Below, piece by piece: positions 1-5,471 of a stretch of 8,446 nt of DNA (position 1 is the stretch's first letter; each line of letters starts with the position of its first letter). The notes under the pieces are model-generated. The model made no database searches, was not told where the DNA came from, and saw only the letters and a list, made by a program, of their open reading frames with translations. The stretch spans positions 1-8,446 of the forward strand of contig USCN01000049.1 of assembly GCA_900553165.1 (NCBI GenBank). The letters run 5' to 3'. Both the position numbers and the translations under genes were made by a program. This DNA comes from an uncultured Collinsella sp. (GTDB lineage: Bacteria; Actinomycetota; Coriobacteriia; Coriobacteriales; Coriobacteriaceae).

Positions 1-1179
1 TTCACCCGTAGAGAACGGCGGGAAGTTGTAGTGGTGCATGTAGCGCTTGCCCTCGGTGGGCTCGATGGTATCCAGACGCTGGCCCTCGTTGAGCATACCG
101 AGCGACAGGACGGAAAGCACCTGGGTCTGGCCACGCTGGAACAGACCGGAGCCGTGAACGAGCGGCAGGTAGTTATCCTTCACCATGATGGGGCGAATCT
201 CATCGGCGGCACGGCCGTCGACGCGCTCGCCGGTCTCGACGACCATGGTACGCATAGCCTTCTTCTCGAGCTTCTTGAGCGCCACGGGAATCTCGCGCTC
301 CCAAGCGGACTGCTCCTCCTCGGTGAACTCGGCACGGATGGACTCCTTCAGAGCCTCGACCTTACCGATACGGGAGAGCTTGTCGGCGTCGCGAAGGGCG
401 GCTGCCATCTCGTCGTAGTGGGCGAAGATGCGCTCCTGGACCTCCTCGACGGGCTGGTCGAGCGGGTACTCCTTCTTGACGATGGCGCCGTTGACCTGCT
501 CCCACTCGGCGACAAACTCGTCCTGAGCCTGGCAGAAGGCAGCAAGGGCCTCCTGGCCAAACTTCATGGCGGCGAGCATGTCGTCCTCGGAGATCTCCTC
601 GGCGCCGGCCTCGACCATCGAGATGAAGTCGGCGGAGCCACCCAGCTCCAGGTCCAGATCGGAGTTCTCGCGCTCCTCATAGGTGGGGTTGACGATAAAC
701 TCGCCGGTCTCCACGTTGCGGCCGATGCGCACGCAGGCAAGCGGACCCTCGAAGGGCACGCCGCCGAGCGTCATGGCCAGGGAGGCACCCATGACGTTGA
801 TGACGTCGAAGGGGTTGACCTGGTCGGCGACGAGCGAGGTGGCGACAATGTGCACCTCGTTGCGGAAGCCGTCCGGGAAGCTCGGGCGAATCGGACGGTC
901 AATCATGCGCGCGGTGAGCGTGGCCTTCTCGCTGGGACGGCCCTCACGCTTGAGGTAACCACCCGGGATGCGGCCGGCTGCGTACATCTTCTCGTTGAAG
1001 TCGACGGTCAGCGGGAAGAAGTCGTAGTTCTTGCGCTCCTTGGAGACAACCACGGTGTCGAGCATCGTGGTGTCGCCCTGCTTGACCAGGCAGGCGCCGG
1101 TGGCCTGCTTGGCAAGCTCGCCGGACTCAAAGGTGTAGGTCTTGCCGTACAGCTCAAAGGTCTTGGATACGAGTGTCAT
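1..1179 (-). CDS. pnp: Polynucleotide phosphorylase (PNPase), N-terminal 393 residues, 3' end outside window
   Basis: PNPase is a cytoplasmic trimeric 3'-to-5' exoribonuclease that degrades RNA phosphorolytically to nucleoside diphosphates. The translation starts MTLVSKTFELYGK. The first RNase PH domain carries GRIPGGYLKREGRPSEK (residues 69-85) and ARMIDRPIRPSFPDGF (90-105). An acidic, helical linker covers roughly 180-310. The second RNase PH domain begins around VDGRAADEIRPI (320-331), with GSGLFQRGQTQVL (343-355) and KRYMHHYNFPPFSTGE (378-393) at the window edge. Family members are about 700-750 residues, so the catalytic end of the second core and the KH and S1 RNA-binding domains lie outside. 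The ATG is fixed by AAAGGAG four bases upstream. The gene follows rpsO, an arrangement also seen in E. coli, and has a structured leader. An open frame on the opposite strand is a shadow of this gene. Identification is secure. Confidence 0.97.
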   Translation of the reverse strand, partial: MTLVSKTFELYGKTYTFESGELAKQATGACLVKQGDTTMLDTVVVSKERKNYDFFPLTVDFNEKMYAAGRIPGGYLKREGRPSEKATLTARMIDRPIRPSFPDGFRNEVHIVATSLVADQVNPFDVINVMGASLAMTLGGVPFEGPLACVRIGRNVETGEFIVNPTYEERENSDLDLELGGSADFISMVEAGAEEISEDDMLAAMKFGQEALAAFCQAQDEFVAEWEQVNGAIVKKEYPLDQPVEEVQERIFAHYDEMAAALRDADKLSRIGKVEALKESIRAEFTEEEQSAWEREIPVALKKLEKKAMRTMVVETGERVDGRAADEIRPIMVKDNYLPLVHGSGLFQRGQTQVLSVLSLGMLNEGQRLDTIEPTEGKRYMHHYNFPPFSTGE

Positions 1180-1183
1180 TGTT

Positions 1184-1190
1184 CTCCTTT
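1184..1190 (-). promoter_or_regulatory. Shine-Dalgarno site of pnp
   Basis: AAAGGAG lies four bases before the pnp ATG. Its upstream edge is only two bases from the base of a 9-bp hairpin, so folding or protein binding of that hairpin could affect ribosome access. The site is seen directly; the regulatory effect is inferred. Confidence 0.8.
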
Positions 1191-1192
1191 AC

Positions 1193-1215
1193 CCCACAGG
1201 CCCCTTGCCTGTGGG
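1193..1215 (-). promoter_or_regulatory. Perfect 9-bp hairpin in the pnp leader, next to the SD site
   Basis: In the transcript, CCCACAGGC and GCCTGTGGG form a perfect 9-bp stem around an AAGGG loop. No U-tract follows, so this does not look like a terminator. It ends two bases before the pnp SD. In E. coli a pnp leader stem is cut by RNase III and then bound by PNPase to autoregulate. An Actino-pnp leader motif has also been described in actinobacteria. Whether this hairpin belongs to either class cannot be decided by eye. Confidence 0.6.
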
Positions 1216-1228
1216 CTTCTCATGTGAC

Positions 1229-1247
1229 GCGGGCCCCCTGCCCCCGC
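1229..1247 (-). promoter_or_regulatory. Second hairpin in the pnp leader, G-rich
   Basis: The transcript can pair GCGGG with CCCGC (5 bp) around a G-rich loop. Two runs of five G lie here, so alternative pairings of the G-runs with the CCC are possible. It is the middle one of three hairpins between the rpsO terminator and pnp. Confidence 0.4.
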
Positions 1248-1263
1248 CACGCTTCAGAGCGTG
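1248..1263 (-). promoter_or_regulatory. First hairpin in the pnp leader
   Basis: CACGCT-CTGA-AGCGTG forms a perfect 6-bp stem with a four-base loop in the transcript, directly abutting the G-rich hairpin. It has no U-tract. With its neighbours it makes a nearly continuous structured leader of about 70 bases. The role is unknown; a cis-regulatory or RNA-stability element is plausible. Confidence 0.45.
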
Positions 1264-1282
1264 ATTGTTCGCGCCCTTACAC

Positions 1283-1314
1283 AAAAAGAGCGCCCCGCTG
1301 CGCAGGACGCTCTT
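1283..1314 (-). terminator. Intrinsic terminator after rpsO
   Basis: On the minus strand AAGAGCG pairs perfectly with CGCTCTT. The stem is extended by T-G, C-G and C-G pairs, and the hairpin runs into five T residues. It begins about 15 bases after the rpsO stop codon. This is a classic Rho-independent terminator that should end most transcripts coming from rpsO and the upstream operon. Any readthrough would continue into the pnp leader. Confidence 0.85.
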
Positions 1315-1329
1315 AGCATGTACAAATCC

Positions 1330-1608
1330 TTACTGGATGTTGTCGCGGATGCCCAGAGCCTTGATGAGCTCACGGTACTCGACGATGTCGTTCTTCTTGA
1401 TGTAGGAGAGAAGACGACGACGACGGCCGACGAGCATGAGCAGGCCACGACGGGTGTGGAAGTCCTTCTGGTGGGACTTCATGTGCTCGGTCAGCTCCTT
1501 GATGCGCTCGGACAGGATGGCGACCTGAACCTTGGGGTTGCCGGTGTCGACCGGGGTGTTACCGAACTGGGCAGTCAGCTCAGCCTTGCGCTCTTTGGAA
1601 ACAGTCAT
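1330..1608 (-). CDS. rpsO: 30S ribosomal protein S15
   Basis: S15 is a primary 16S rRNA-binding protein that organises the central domain of the 30S subunit. The 92-residue product is close to the usual 89. Family blocks are clear: GNTPVDTGNPKVQVAILSER (16-35), LTEHMKSHQKDFHTRRGLL (39-57, with conserved H42, H46 and D49) and the basic GRRRRLLSYIKK stretch (61-72). The ATG is chosen over an upstream in-frame ATG because AAAGGTG sits five bases ahead of it and the protein then begins MTVSKERK as in the family. The gene stands apart from recO by 137 bases with its own candidate promoter and leader palindrome. In several bacteria S15 represses its own translation through a leader structure, so autoregulation is likely but unproven here. 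Confidence 0.97.
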   Translation of the reverse strand: MTVSKERKAELTAQFGNTPVDTGNPKVQVAILSERIKELTEHMKSHQKDFHTRRGLLMLVGRRRRLLSYIKKNDIVEYRELIKALGIRDNIQ

Positions 1609-1627
1609 TGTTTCACCTTTCGTTTCT

Positions 1628-1645
1628 TGTCGCCCGCGGGCGACA
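1628..1645 (-). promoter_or_regulatory. 18-bp perfect palindrome in the rpsO leader
   Basis: TGTCGCCCGCGGGCGACA is a perfect inverted repeat, seven bases upstream of the rpsO SD. As RNA it would fold as a 7-bp stem (TGTCGCC/GGCGACA) with a CGCG loop. No U-tract follows. Two readings fit: an S15-binding autoregulatory leader hairpin, or a DNA operator for a dimeric regulator. The position, in the expected leader just ahead of the SD, favours the RNA reading. Confidence 0.5.
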
Positions 1646-1713
1646 CTATTCGCCTCGGACTGGGAAGCCGTCGGTGGAGCGAGCATCCAAGGTCGAGGTA
1701 CCAACAGGTCGGT

Positions 1714-1722
1714 ATGTTACCA
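1714..1722 (-). promoter_or_regulatory. Candidate extended -10 element for rpsO
   Basis: TGGTAACAT matches a TGn extended -10, with a hexamer at four of six consensus positions. It lies about 25 bases after the recO stop and just over 100 bases before the rpsO ATG. I see no good -35 hexamer at 16-18 bp. A start here would put the palindrome inside the leader RNA. It is weak on its own, but it is the best candidate in this gap. Confidence 0.3.
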
Positions 1723-1746
1723 CAAGCAGACCGCCCATGCGCATCA

Positions 1747-2496
1747 TCACCGACCCAACATGAATTCCATCGCACGGAGGCGCTGGTCGGTGTGCGTCGC
1801 AGCCCACACATGCGAAAGCCCGAGCAAGAACGCCGCCGTATGCGGGTCGATTCGCTCGACCATGAGTGCATCGAAGGTCATGGACATGAGGGCGCGCAGC
1901 CACTCGACCTCACCGGTCGAAACCAGCTCGGCACCCGGAACGCTCGACGCGCACGAACCGCACATGAGCCCGCCCGCCTGGGGCGAAAAGTACGACAGCA
2001 TGGGGTCTCCGCACAGCACGCAGGCCGAAAAATCGGGTCGATAGCCCACGTGCGACAGAAGTTTAAAGACAAAGGCCGCCACGAGCAGGTCCATATGTGC
2101 CGAGTCGAGCCCACAGCCGACAAGCGTGAGCGCCCGCTGCGTGATGGCAAAGGTAAACGGGTCCTCGGCGTCCTCGAATGAGCACACGCGCGCGACCTCG
2201 GCAATCGCGCTTGCGGCGCAGGTCGTCTCGTAATCGGGCGCGGCGCCAACCGGCGCTTCCAAAAGCTCGGCCTGAGAAACAACGTCGAGCGAGCGTCCAT
2301 GTGCGAGCAGCATATCGACGGTACAGAATAATTCGCAGCGCGCCGCCAAGCGCCCACCGGGTTTGCGGGCCCCCTTTGCCACGGCACGAACCTGACGACC
2401 CCGCTCGTCAAGCATCGTCAGAATCAGATCGGTCTCTTTGAGCTTGGTCTTGTCGAGCACGAGCACCTTCGTGCGATATGTCCGGGAGCCTGCCAT
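1747..2496 (-). CDS. recO: DNA repair protein RecO
   Basis: RecO is a cytoplasmic recombination mediator of the RecFOR pathway that helps RecA replace SSB on single-stranded DNA. The 249 residues fit the family length. The N-terminal OB-fold begins SRTYRTKVLVLDKTKLKETD (4-23) and continues through VRAVAKGARKPGGRL (36-50). A helical domain follows. A four-cysteine zinc site sits at C159/C162 (GYRPDFSACVLCG) and C179/C182 (MCGSC), as in Gram-positive RecO. The stop of era lies inside this gene's SD (TAAGGA). The SD-ATG distance is long at 12 bases, but those bases can fold into a small hairpin. It appears to be the last gene of the operon before rpsO, and no terminator is visible after it. Confidence 0.95.
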   Translation of the reverse strand: MAGSRTYRTKVLVLDKTKLKETDLILTMLDERGRQVRAVAKGARKPGGRLAARCELFCTVDMLLAHGRSLDVVSQAELLEAPVGAAPDYETTCAASAIAEVARVCSFEDAEDPFTFAITQRALTLVGCGLDSAHMDLLVAAFVFKLLSHVGYRPDFSACVLCGDPMLSYFSPQAGGLMCGSCASSVPGAELVSTGEVEWLRALMSMTFDALMVERIDPHTAAFLLGLSHVWAATHTDQRLRAMEFMLGR

Positions 2497-2513
2497 GCGC
2501 GCTGCGCGTCCTT
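2497..2513 (-). promoter_or_regulatory. Unusual recO ribosome binding site with a mini-hairpin spacer
   Basis: AAGGA overlaps the era TAA stop, then 12 bases (CGCGCAGCGCGC) separate it from the recO ATG. That is longer than the usual 5-9. CGCG-CAG-CGCG can form a 4-bp stem with a three-base loop, which would bring SD and start codon to within about a base of each other. The bases are seen directly; the compacting role is inferred. Confidence 0.4.
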
Positions 2514-3579
2514 AGTCCTCGGCGTTGTAGCCAAAGCGGCGAATCTGGGCCTCGTCGTCACGCCAGCCGGCCTTGACCTTCACGTCCAGCTCCAAAAAGA
2601 CCTGCGTGCCAAAAATGCGCTCAAGATCGCGACGGGCGTCGATACCGATATGCTTGATCATCTCGCCGCCCTTGCCGATGATGATGCCCTTTTGGCCCTC
2701 GCGCTCGACGTAAATAGTGGCGTGCACGCGCAGCACCTTCTTGGTCTGCTCGAGCGCGTCGCAGATTACGCCAACGGAGTGAGGGATCTCATCACGGGTG
2801 CGGCGCAAGACCTTCTCGCGCACAAACTCGGCAACGAGCGTCTCGTCAGAAGCGTCGGTACCCATGTCCTCGGGGAACCAACGCGGGCCCTCGGGCAAAA
2901 AGTGCGCAACGGTCTCGATAAAGGCATCGACGTTGAAGTTCTTGACCGACGACGTCACGATCTCGTCGTCAAAGTCCATAAGCTCGTGGGCTGCCTTAAG
3001 CTGCTCCATGACCTGTGCGGGGTCGGCCTCATCGGCCTTGGTGAGCACCAGGACCTTCTTGGAACGGGCATTCTTGACACGCTCGGCAACCCAGGCGTCT
3101 CCCCTGCCGATCGGTTTGGTGGCATCAATCAAAAACGCGACAACATCGACATCGTTCAGCTCGAACAGCGCGCTCTTGTTCAGCTCGGACCCTAGACCGT
3201 CCTTGGGCTTGTGGATACCCGGGGTATCGACAAAGACCAGCTGGTAGCCGGGGCGGTTGACGACGGCGCGCATGCGGCGGCGGGTCGTCTGGGCCACCGG
3301 CGAGGTGATGGCGACCTTTTTGCCATAGCAGGCGTTGAGCAGCGTTGACTTACCGGCGTTGGGGCGGCCGACCAAGGCCACGAAGCCACTGCGGAAACCG
3401 GGCTCAACGTCGCCAAAGCCCGCGAGGCTGTCGTCCTCATCGCACAGGGCGTCGAGCTCCTCGTCGCTCATGCCCTCAAACGGGTCGAACTCCTCGACTT
3501 CCTCATAGGCCTCGGTCGCCTTAGCATCCGGGGACTCGTCGTCCAAAATCTCATCGGTAGACTGCATATTGTCGGACAT
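2512..3579 (-). CDS. era: GTPase Era with an acidic N-terminal extension
   Basis: Era is an essential GTPase that binds the 3' end of 16S rRNA during 30S assembly. The 355-residue product is about 50-60 residues longer than typical Era. Residues 1-60 hold 24 Asp/Glu and one Lys and have no motif I recognise. The GTPase domain has G1 GRPNAGKST (71-79), switch I QTTR (97-100), G3 DTPG (118-121), G4 TKAD (180-183) and a G5 region TSSVKN (209-214). TKxD instead of NKxD is, from memory, common in actinobacterial Era. The KH domain has GIIIGKGGEMIKHIG (298-312). The ATG is preceded by AAAGGG and sits 12 bases after dgkA. The next in-frame ATG (residue 5) would remove almost none of the tail, so the extension does not depend on that choice. 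Confidence 0.96.
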   Translation of the reverse strand: MSDNMQSTDEILDDESPDAKATEAYEEVEEFDPFEGMSDEELDALCDEDDSLAGFGDVEPGFRSGFVALVGRPNAGKSTLLNACYGKKVAITSPVAQTTRRRMRAVVNRPGYQLVFVDTPGIHKPKDGLGSELNKSALFELNDVDVVAFLIDATKPIGRGDAWVAERVKNARSKKVLVLTKADEADPAQVMEQLKAAHELMDFDDEIVTSSVKNFNVDAFIETVAHFLPEGPRWFPEDMGTDASDETLVAEFVREKVLRRTRDEIPHSVGVICDALEQTKKVLRVHATIYVEREGQKGIIIGKGGEMIKHIGIDARRDLERIFGTQVFLELDVKVKAGWRDDEAQIRRFGYNAED

Positions 3580-3591
3580 GGGAATCCCTTT

Positions 3592-3969
3592 CTAAATAAA
3601 GCCGAGCGCGTGGGCAAATACCAGCACGCCCACAATCGCGGCGGTGATGGAAAGAACGTATACAGAGGCGGCGGCGATGTCCTTGGCGCGTTTTGCCAGC
3701 GGATGGAGCTCCTGGGTCGCCAGATCGACAATGGCCTCCATGGCGGTATTGCACAGCTCGCCGTGAATCACCAGGCCGCAGCAGATGATAATCGTGGCCC
3801 ACTCGGCAATGTCGAGCCCCACGATGCAGCCGGCAATGACGGTGCACACGCCCGCCACGAGCATGACCTTAATGTTGCGCTCGGTCTTGACGGCGGTGAC
3901 GAAGCCCTCCATGGCGTAGGAGAACGACTTTAAAAAGGACGGATGGTCCTTGTTCGATCCGGGAATCAT
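3592..3969 (-). CDS. dgkA: Small integral-membrane diacylglycerol/undecaprenol kinase
   Basis: This belongs to the DagK family of tiny trimeric membrane kinases. Gram-positive members mainly phosphorylate undecaprenol, feeding the lipid carrier for cell-wall synthesis, and Gram-negative members phosphorylate diacylglycerol. The 125-residue length is typical. Visible features are an N-terminal amphipathic stretch with KTERNIK (28-34), hydrophobic segments at about 35-51, 55-70 and 101-120, and the catalytic signature GELCNTAMEAIVD (70-82, with E71, N74 and E78). HPLAKRAKD follows at 89-97. The ATG has AGGAG upstream, overlapping the ybeY TAG stop nine bases away. In many Firmicutes cdd (cytidine deaminase) lies between dgkA and era; here era follows directly. 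By lineage, undecaprenol is the more likely substrate; the sequence alone does not prove it. Confidence 0.93.
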   Translation of the reverse strand: MIPGSNKDHPSFLKSFSYAMEGFVTAVKTERNIKVMLVAGVCTVIAGCIVGLDIAEWATIIICCGLVIHGELCNTAMEAIVDLATQELHPLAKRAKDIAAASVYVLSITAAIVGVLVFAHALGFI

Positions 3970-3978
3970 AAACGGCTC

Positions 3979-4488
3979 CTAGTCGTGGGCATGATTGGTG
4001 ATGGGGCCGACGTGAACCAGTTTGGGATCCTCGCCGCGCTCGAGCGCCAGATCGCGCAGGATAGCGTCCTCGCGGGCCTCCATAACCTCGGCCTCGTCGT
4101 CCTCGATGTGGTCATAGCCCAGCAGGTGCAGCATGCCGTGAACGAGCATCAGACGGCACTCGTCAGCGGGGCTATTGCCAAAACCGGGGGCCTGACGGGC
4201 AATAACCTGCGGGGCCAAGATGATATCGCCGAGCTCGAGCGTCTCATCGGCGGGAATGTCATCGTCAAAGGCCGAATCGCACTCAAACGAGAGCACATCG
4301 GTGGTGCGGTCGATACCGCGCCACTCGTGGTTGAGCTCGTGCATCTCGTCCTCGTCGACATACGAAAGGGAAATCTCGACTTCACGCTCAACGCCCTCGG
4401 CGGCAAGCACGACCTCGCAGATGTGCTCCACCTCCTGAGCATCGAGCAGCGTATCGAGCTCGGCATCGTTGCTGATCAATACACTCAA
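3979..4488 (-). CDS. ybeY: Endoribonuclease YbeY (16S rRNA maturation)
   Basis: YbeY is a zinc-dependent single-strand endoribonuclease needed for 16S rRNA 3'-end maturation and ribosome quality control. The 169-residue product is of usual length. It carries the TTDVLSFE block (62-69) and the metal site HGMLHLLGYDH (H117, H121 and H127), followed by the conserved acidic helix. The start is TTG, sharing four bases (TTGA) with the phoH stop. AAAGGAG lies five bases ahead, and no nearby in-frame ATG or GTG has an SD this good. The overlap implies translation coupled to phoH. The neighbours phoH and era act in the same rRNA/ribosome area. Identification is secure; the TTG start is strongly supported. 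Confidence 0.96.
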   Translation of the reverse strand: MSVLISNDAELDTLLDAQEVEHICEVVLAAEGVEREVEISLSYVDEDEMHELNHEWRGIDRTTDVLSFECDSAFDDDIPADETLELGDIILAPQVIARQAPGFGNSPADECRLMLVHGMLHLLGYDHIEDDEAEVMEAREDAILRDLALERGEDPKLVHVGPITNHAHD

Positions 4489-5471
4489 CGGGACTCCTTT
4501 CGGTCGCGTGAGCGTTGCTCACGCACGTCATCATAAGCATCATATGCCTCAACGATACAACCCACTAGGGCATGACGCACCACGTCGGCACGCTCGAGGT
4601 GAGAAAATGCCACATCGTCGACACGGCCCAAAATCTTCTCGACATCCGCCAAGCCACCACGACGACCCACCAGGTCGCGCTGGCTGAGGTCGCCGGTAAT
4701 CACGAACTTGGAGTTGAATCCAAGGCGTGTCAGGAACATCTTCATCTGCTCGGGCGTGGTATTTTGCGCCTCGTCGAGCACCACGAAAGCATCGCTCAGC
4801 GTACGACCGCGCATGTAGGCGAGCGGGGCGATCTCGATCACGCCGCGCTCCATAAGCTCATCGGTGCGCTCACGATCCATCATGTCAAAAAGGGCATCGT
4901 AGAGCGGGCGCATGTACGGATCGATCTTTTCCTCGAGGGTGCCGGGCAAAAAGCCCAGGTTCTCCCCTGCTTCGACAACCGGACGCGTCAAGATCAAACG
5001 GCCCACCTCATGGCGCTTGAGCGCGGCAACGGCGAGCGCCATGGCCAGATAGGTCTTACCGGTACCGGCAGGACCCAAGCCAAAGGTGATGGTATGCGAG
5101 CGAATGGCATCCACATAGCGCTTTTGCCCAAGCGTCTTGGGACGAATGACGCGACCGCGATACGAAAGCAGCACGTCATCGCGAAGCGATGTGGCCTCAT
5201 GCTCGCCGTCGCGCAAGACGGCCAGGCAACGCGAGACATCGTCGGCAGACAGGGTACGACCGGCCGCCGCCTCGCGAAAAGCATGTTCGAAAAAGCGAGC
5301 CACGAGCTCGACCTCGTCCGGGTCGCCGCTCACGGAGATCCTATCGCCACGGGCGACCACGTGAGCGCGAACCAAGCTCTCGAGCGCACGAAGGACGCCG
5401 TCGCCGGCGCCCAAAACACGCGAGGGATCAACTCCCTCGGGAACGGTAAGTCTAATCTTCGAGGCTTCCAT
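4485..5471 (-). CDS. phoH: PhoH family ATPase
   Basis: PhoH-like proteins are P-loop ATPases related to the N-terminal half of superfamily I helicases. Their substrate is not settled, and association with ybeY points to RNA metabolism. With the ATG at 5471 the protein has 328 residues, near the family norm. Motifs are an N-terminal KH-like region (about 1-100), GLGPAGTGKT Walker A (131-140), TRPVVEAGENLGFLPG (162-177), VVLDEAQN Walker B (230-237) and VITGDLSQRD (257-266). A longer in-frame reading exists upstream, but the 5471 ATG has a GGGAGG SD (spacing short, about 3-4 bases) and gives the typical MEASKIRLTVPEG beginning. The gene overlaps the end of mtaB by 20 bases and the ybeY start by four. 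The C-terminus is basic and charged. Confidence 0.95.
   Translation of the reverse strand: MEASKIRLTVPEGVDPSRVLGAGDGVLRALESLVRAHVVARGDRISVSGDPDEVELVARFFEHAFREAAAGRTLSADDVSRCLAVLRDGEHEATSLRDDVLLSYRGRVIRPKTLGQKRYVDAIRSHTITFGLGPAGTGKTYLAMALAVAALKRHEVGRLILTRPVVEAGENLGFLPGTLEEKIDPYMRPLYDALFDMMDRERTDELMERGVIEIAPLAYMRGRTLSDAFVVLDEAQNTTPEQMKMFLTRLGFNSKFVITGDLSQRDLVGRRGGLADVEKILGRVDDVAFSHLERADVVRHALVGCIVEAYDAYDDVREQRSRDRKESR
4494..4500 (-). promoter_or_regulatory. Shine-Dalgarno site that fixes the ybeY TTG start
   Basis: AAAGGAG inside the last codons of phoH lies five bases before the TTG. The strength and spacing support this rare start codon. Confidence 0.75.

Noticed and set aside
180..181. TKAD in Era (instead of NKxD) as a lost GTP-binding motif.
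   Set aside because: These are protein residues 180-183, not base positions. TKxD is a known functional G4 variant and is, from memory, usual in actinobacterial Era, so it is not evidence of decay.
31..1227. A 398-codon open frame on the plus strand at the left edge.
   Set aside because: It lies opposite pnp, whose translation matches PNPase along its whole length; the plus-strand protein is low complexity (Leu/Gly/Val/His) and resembles nothing.
1609..1704. A 32-residue N-terminal extension of S15.
   Set aside because: It would run through the leader palindrome and SD; S15 proteins start at or near the 1608 ATG.
1261..2181. Plus-strand open frame across rpsO and part of recO.
   Set aside because: It crosses a terminator and two well-supported genes on the other strand, with no recognisable domain.
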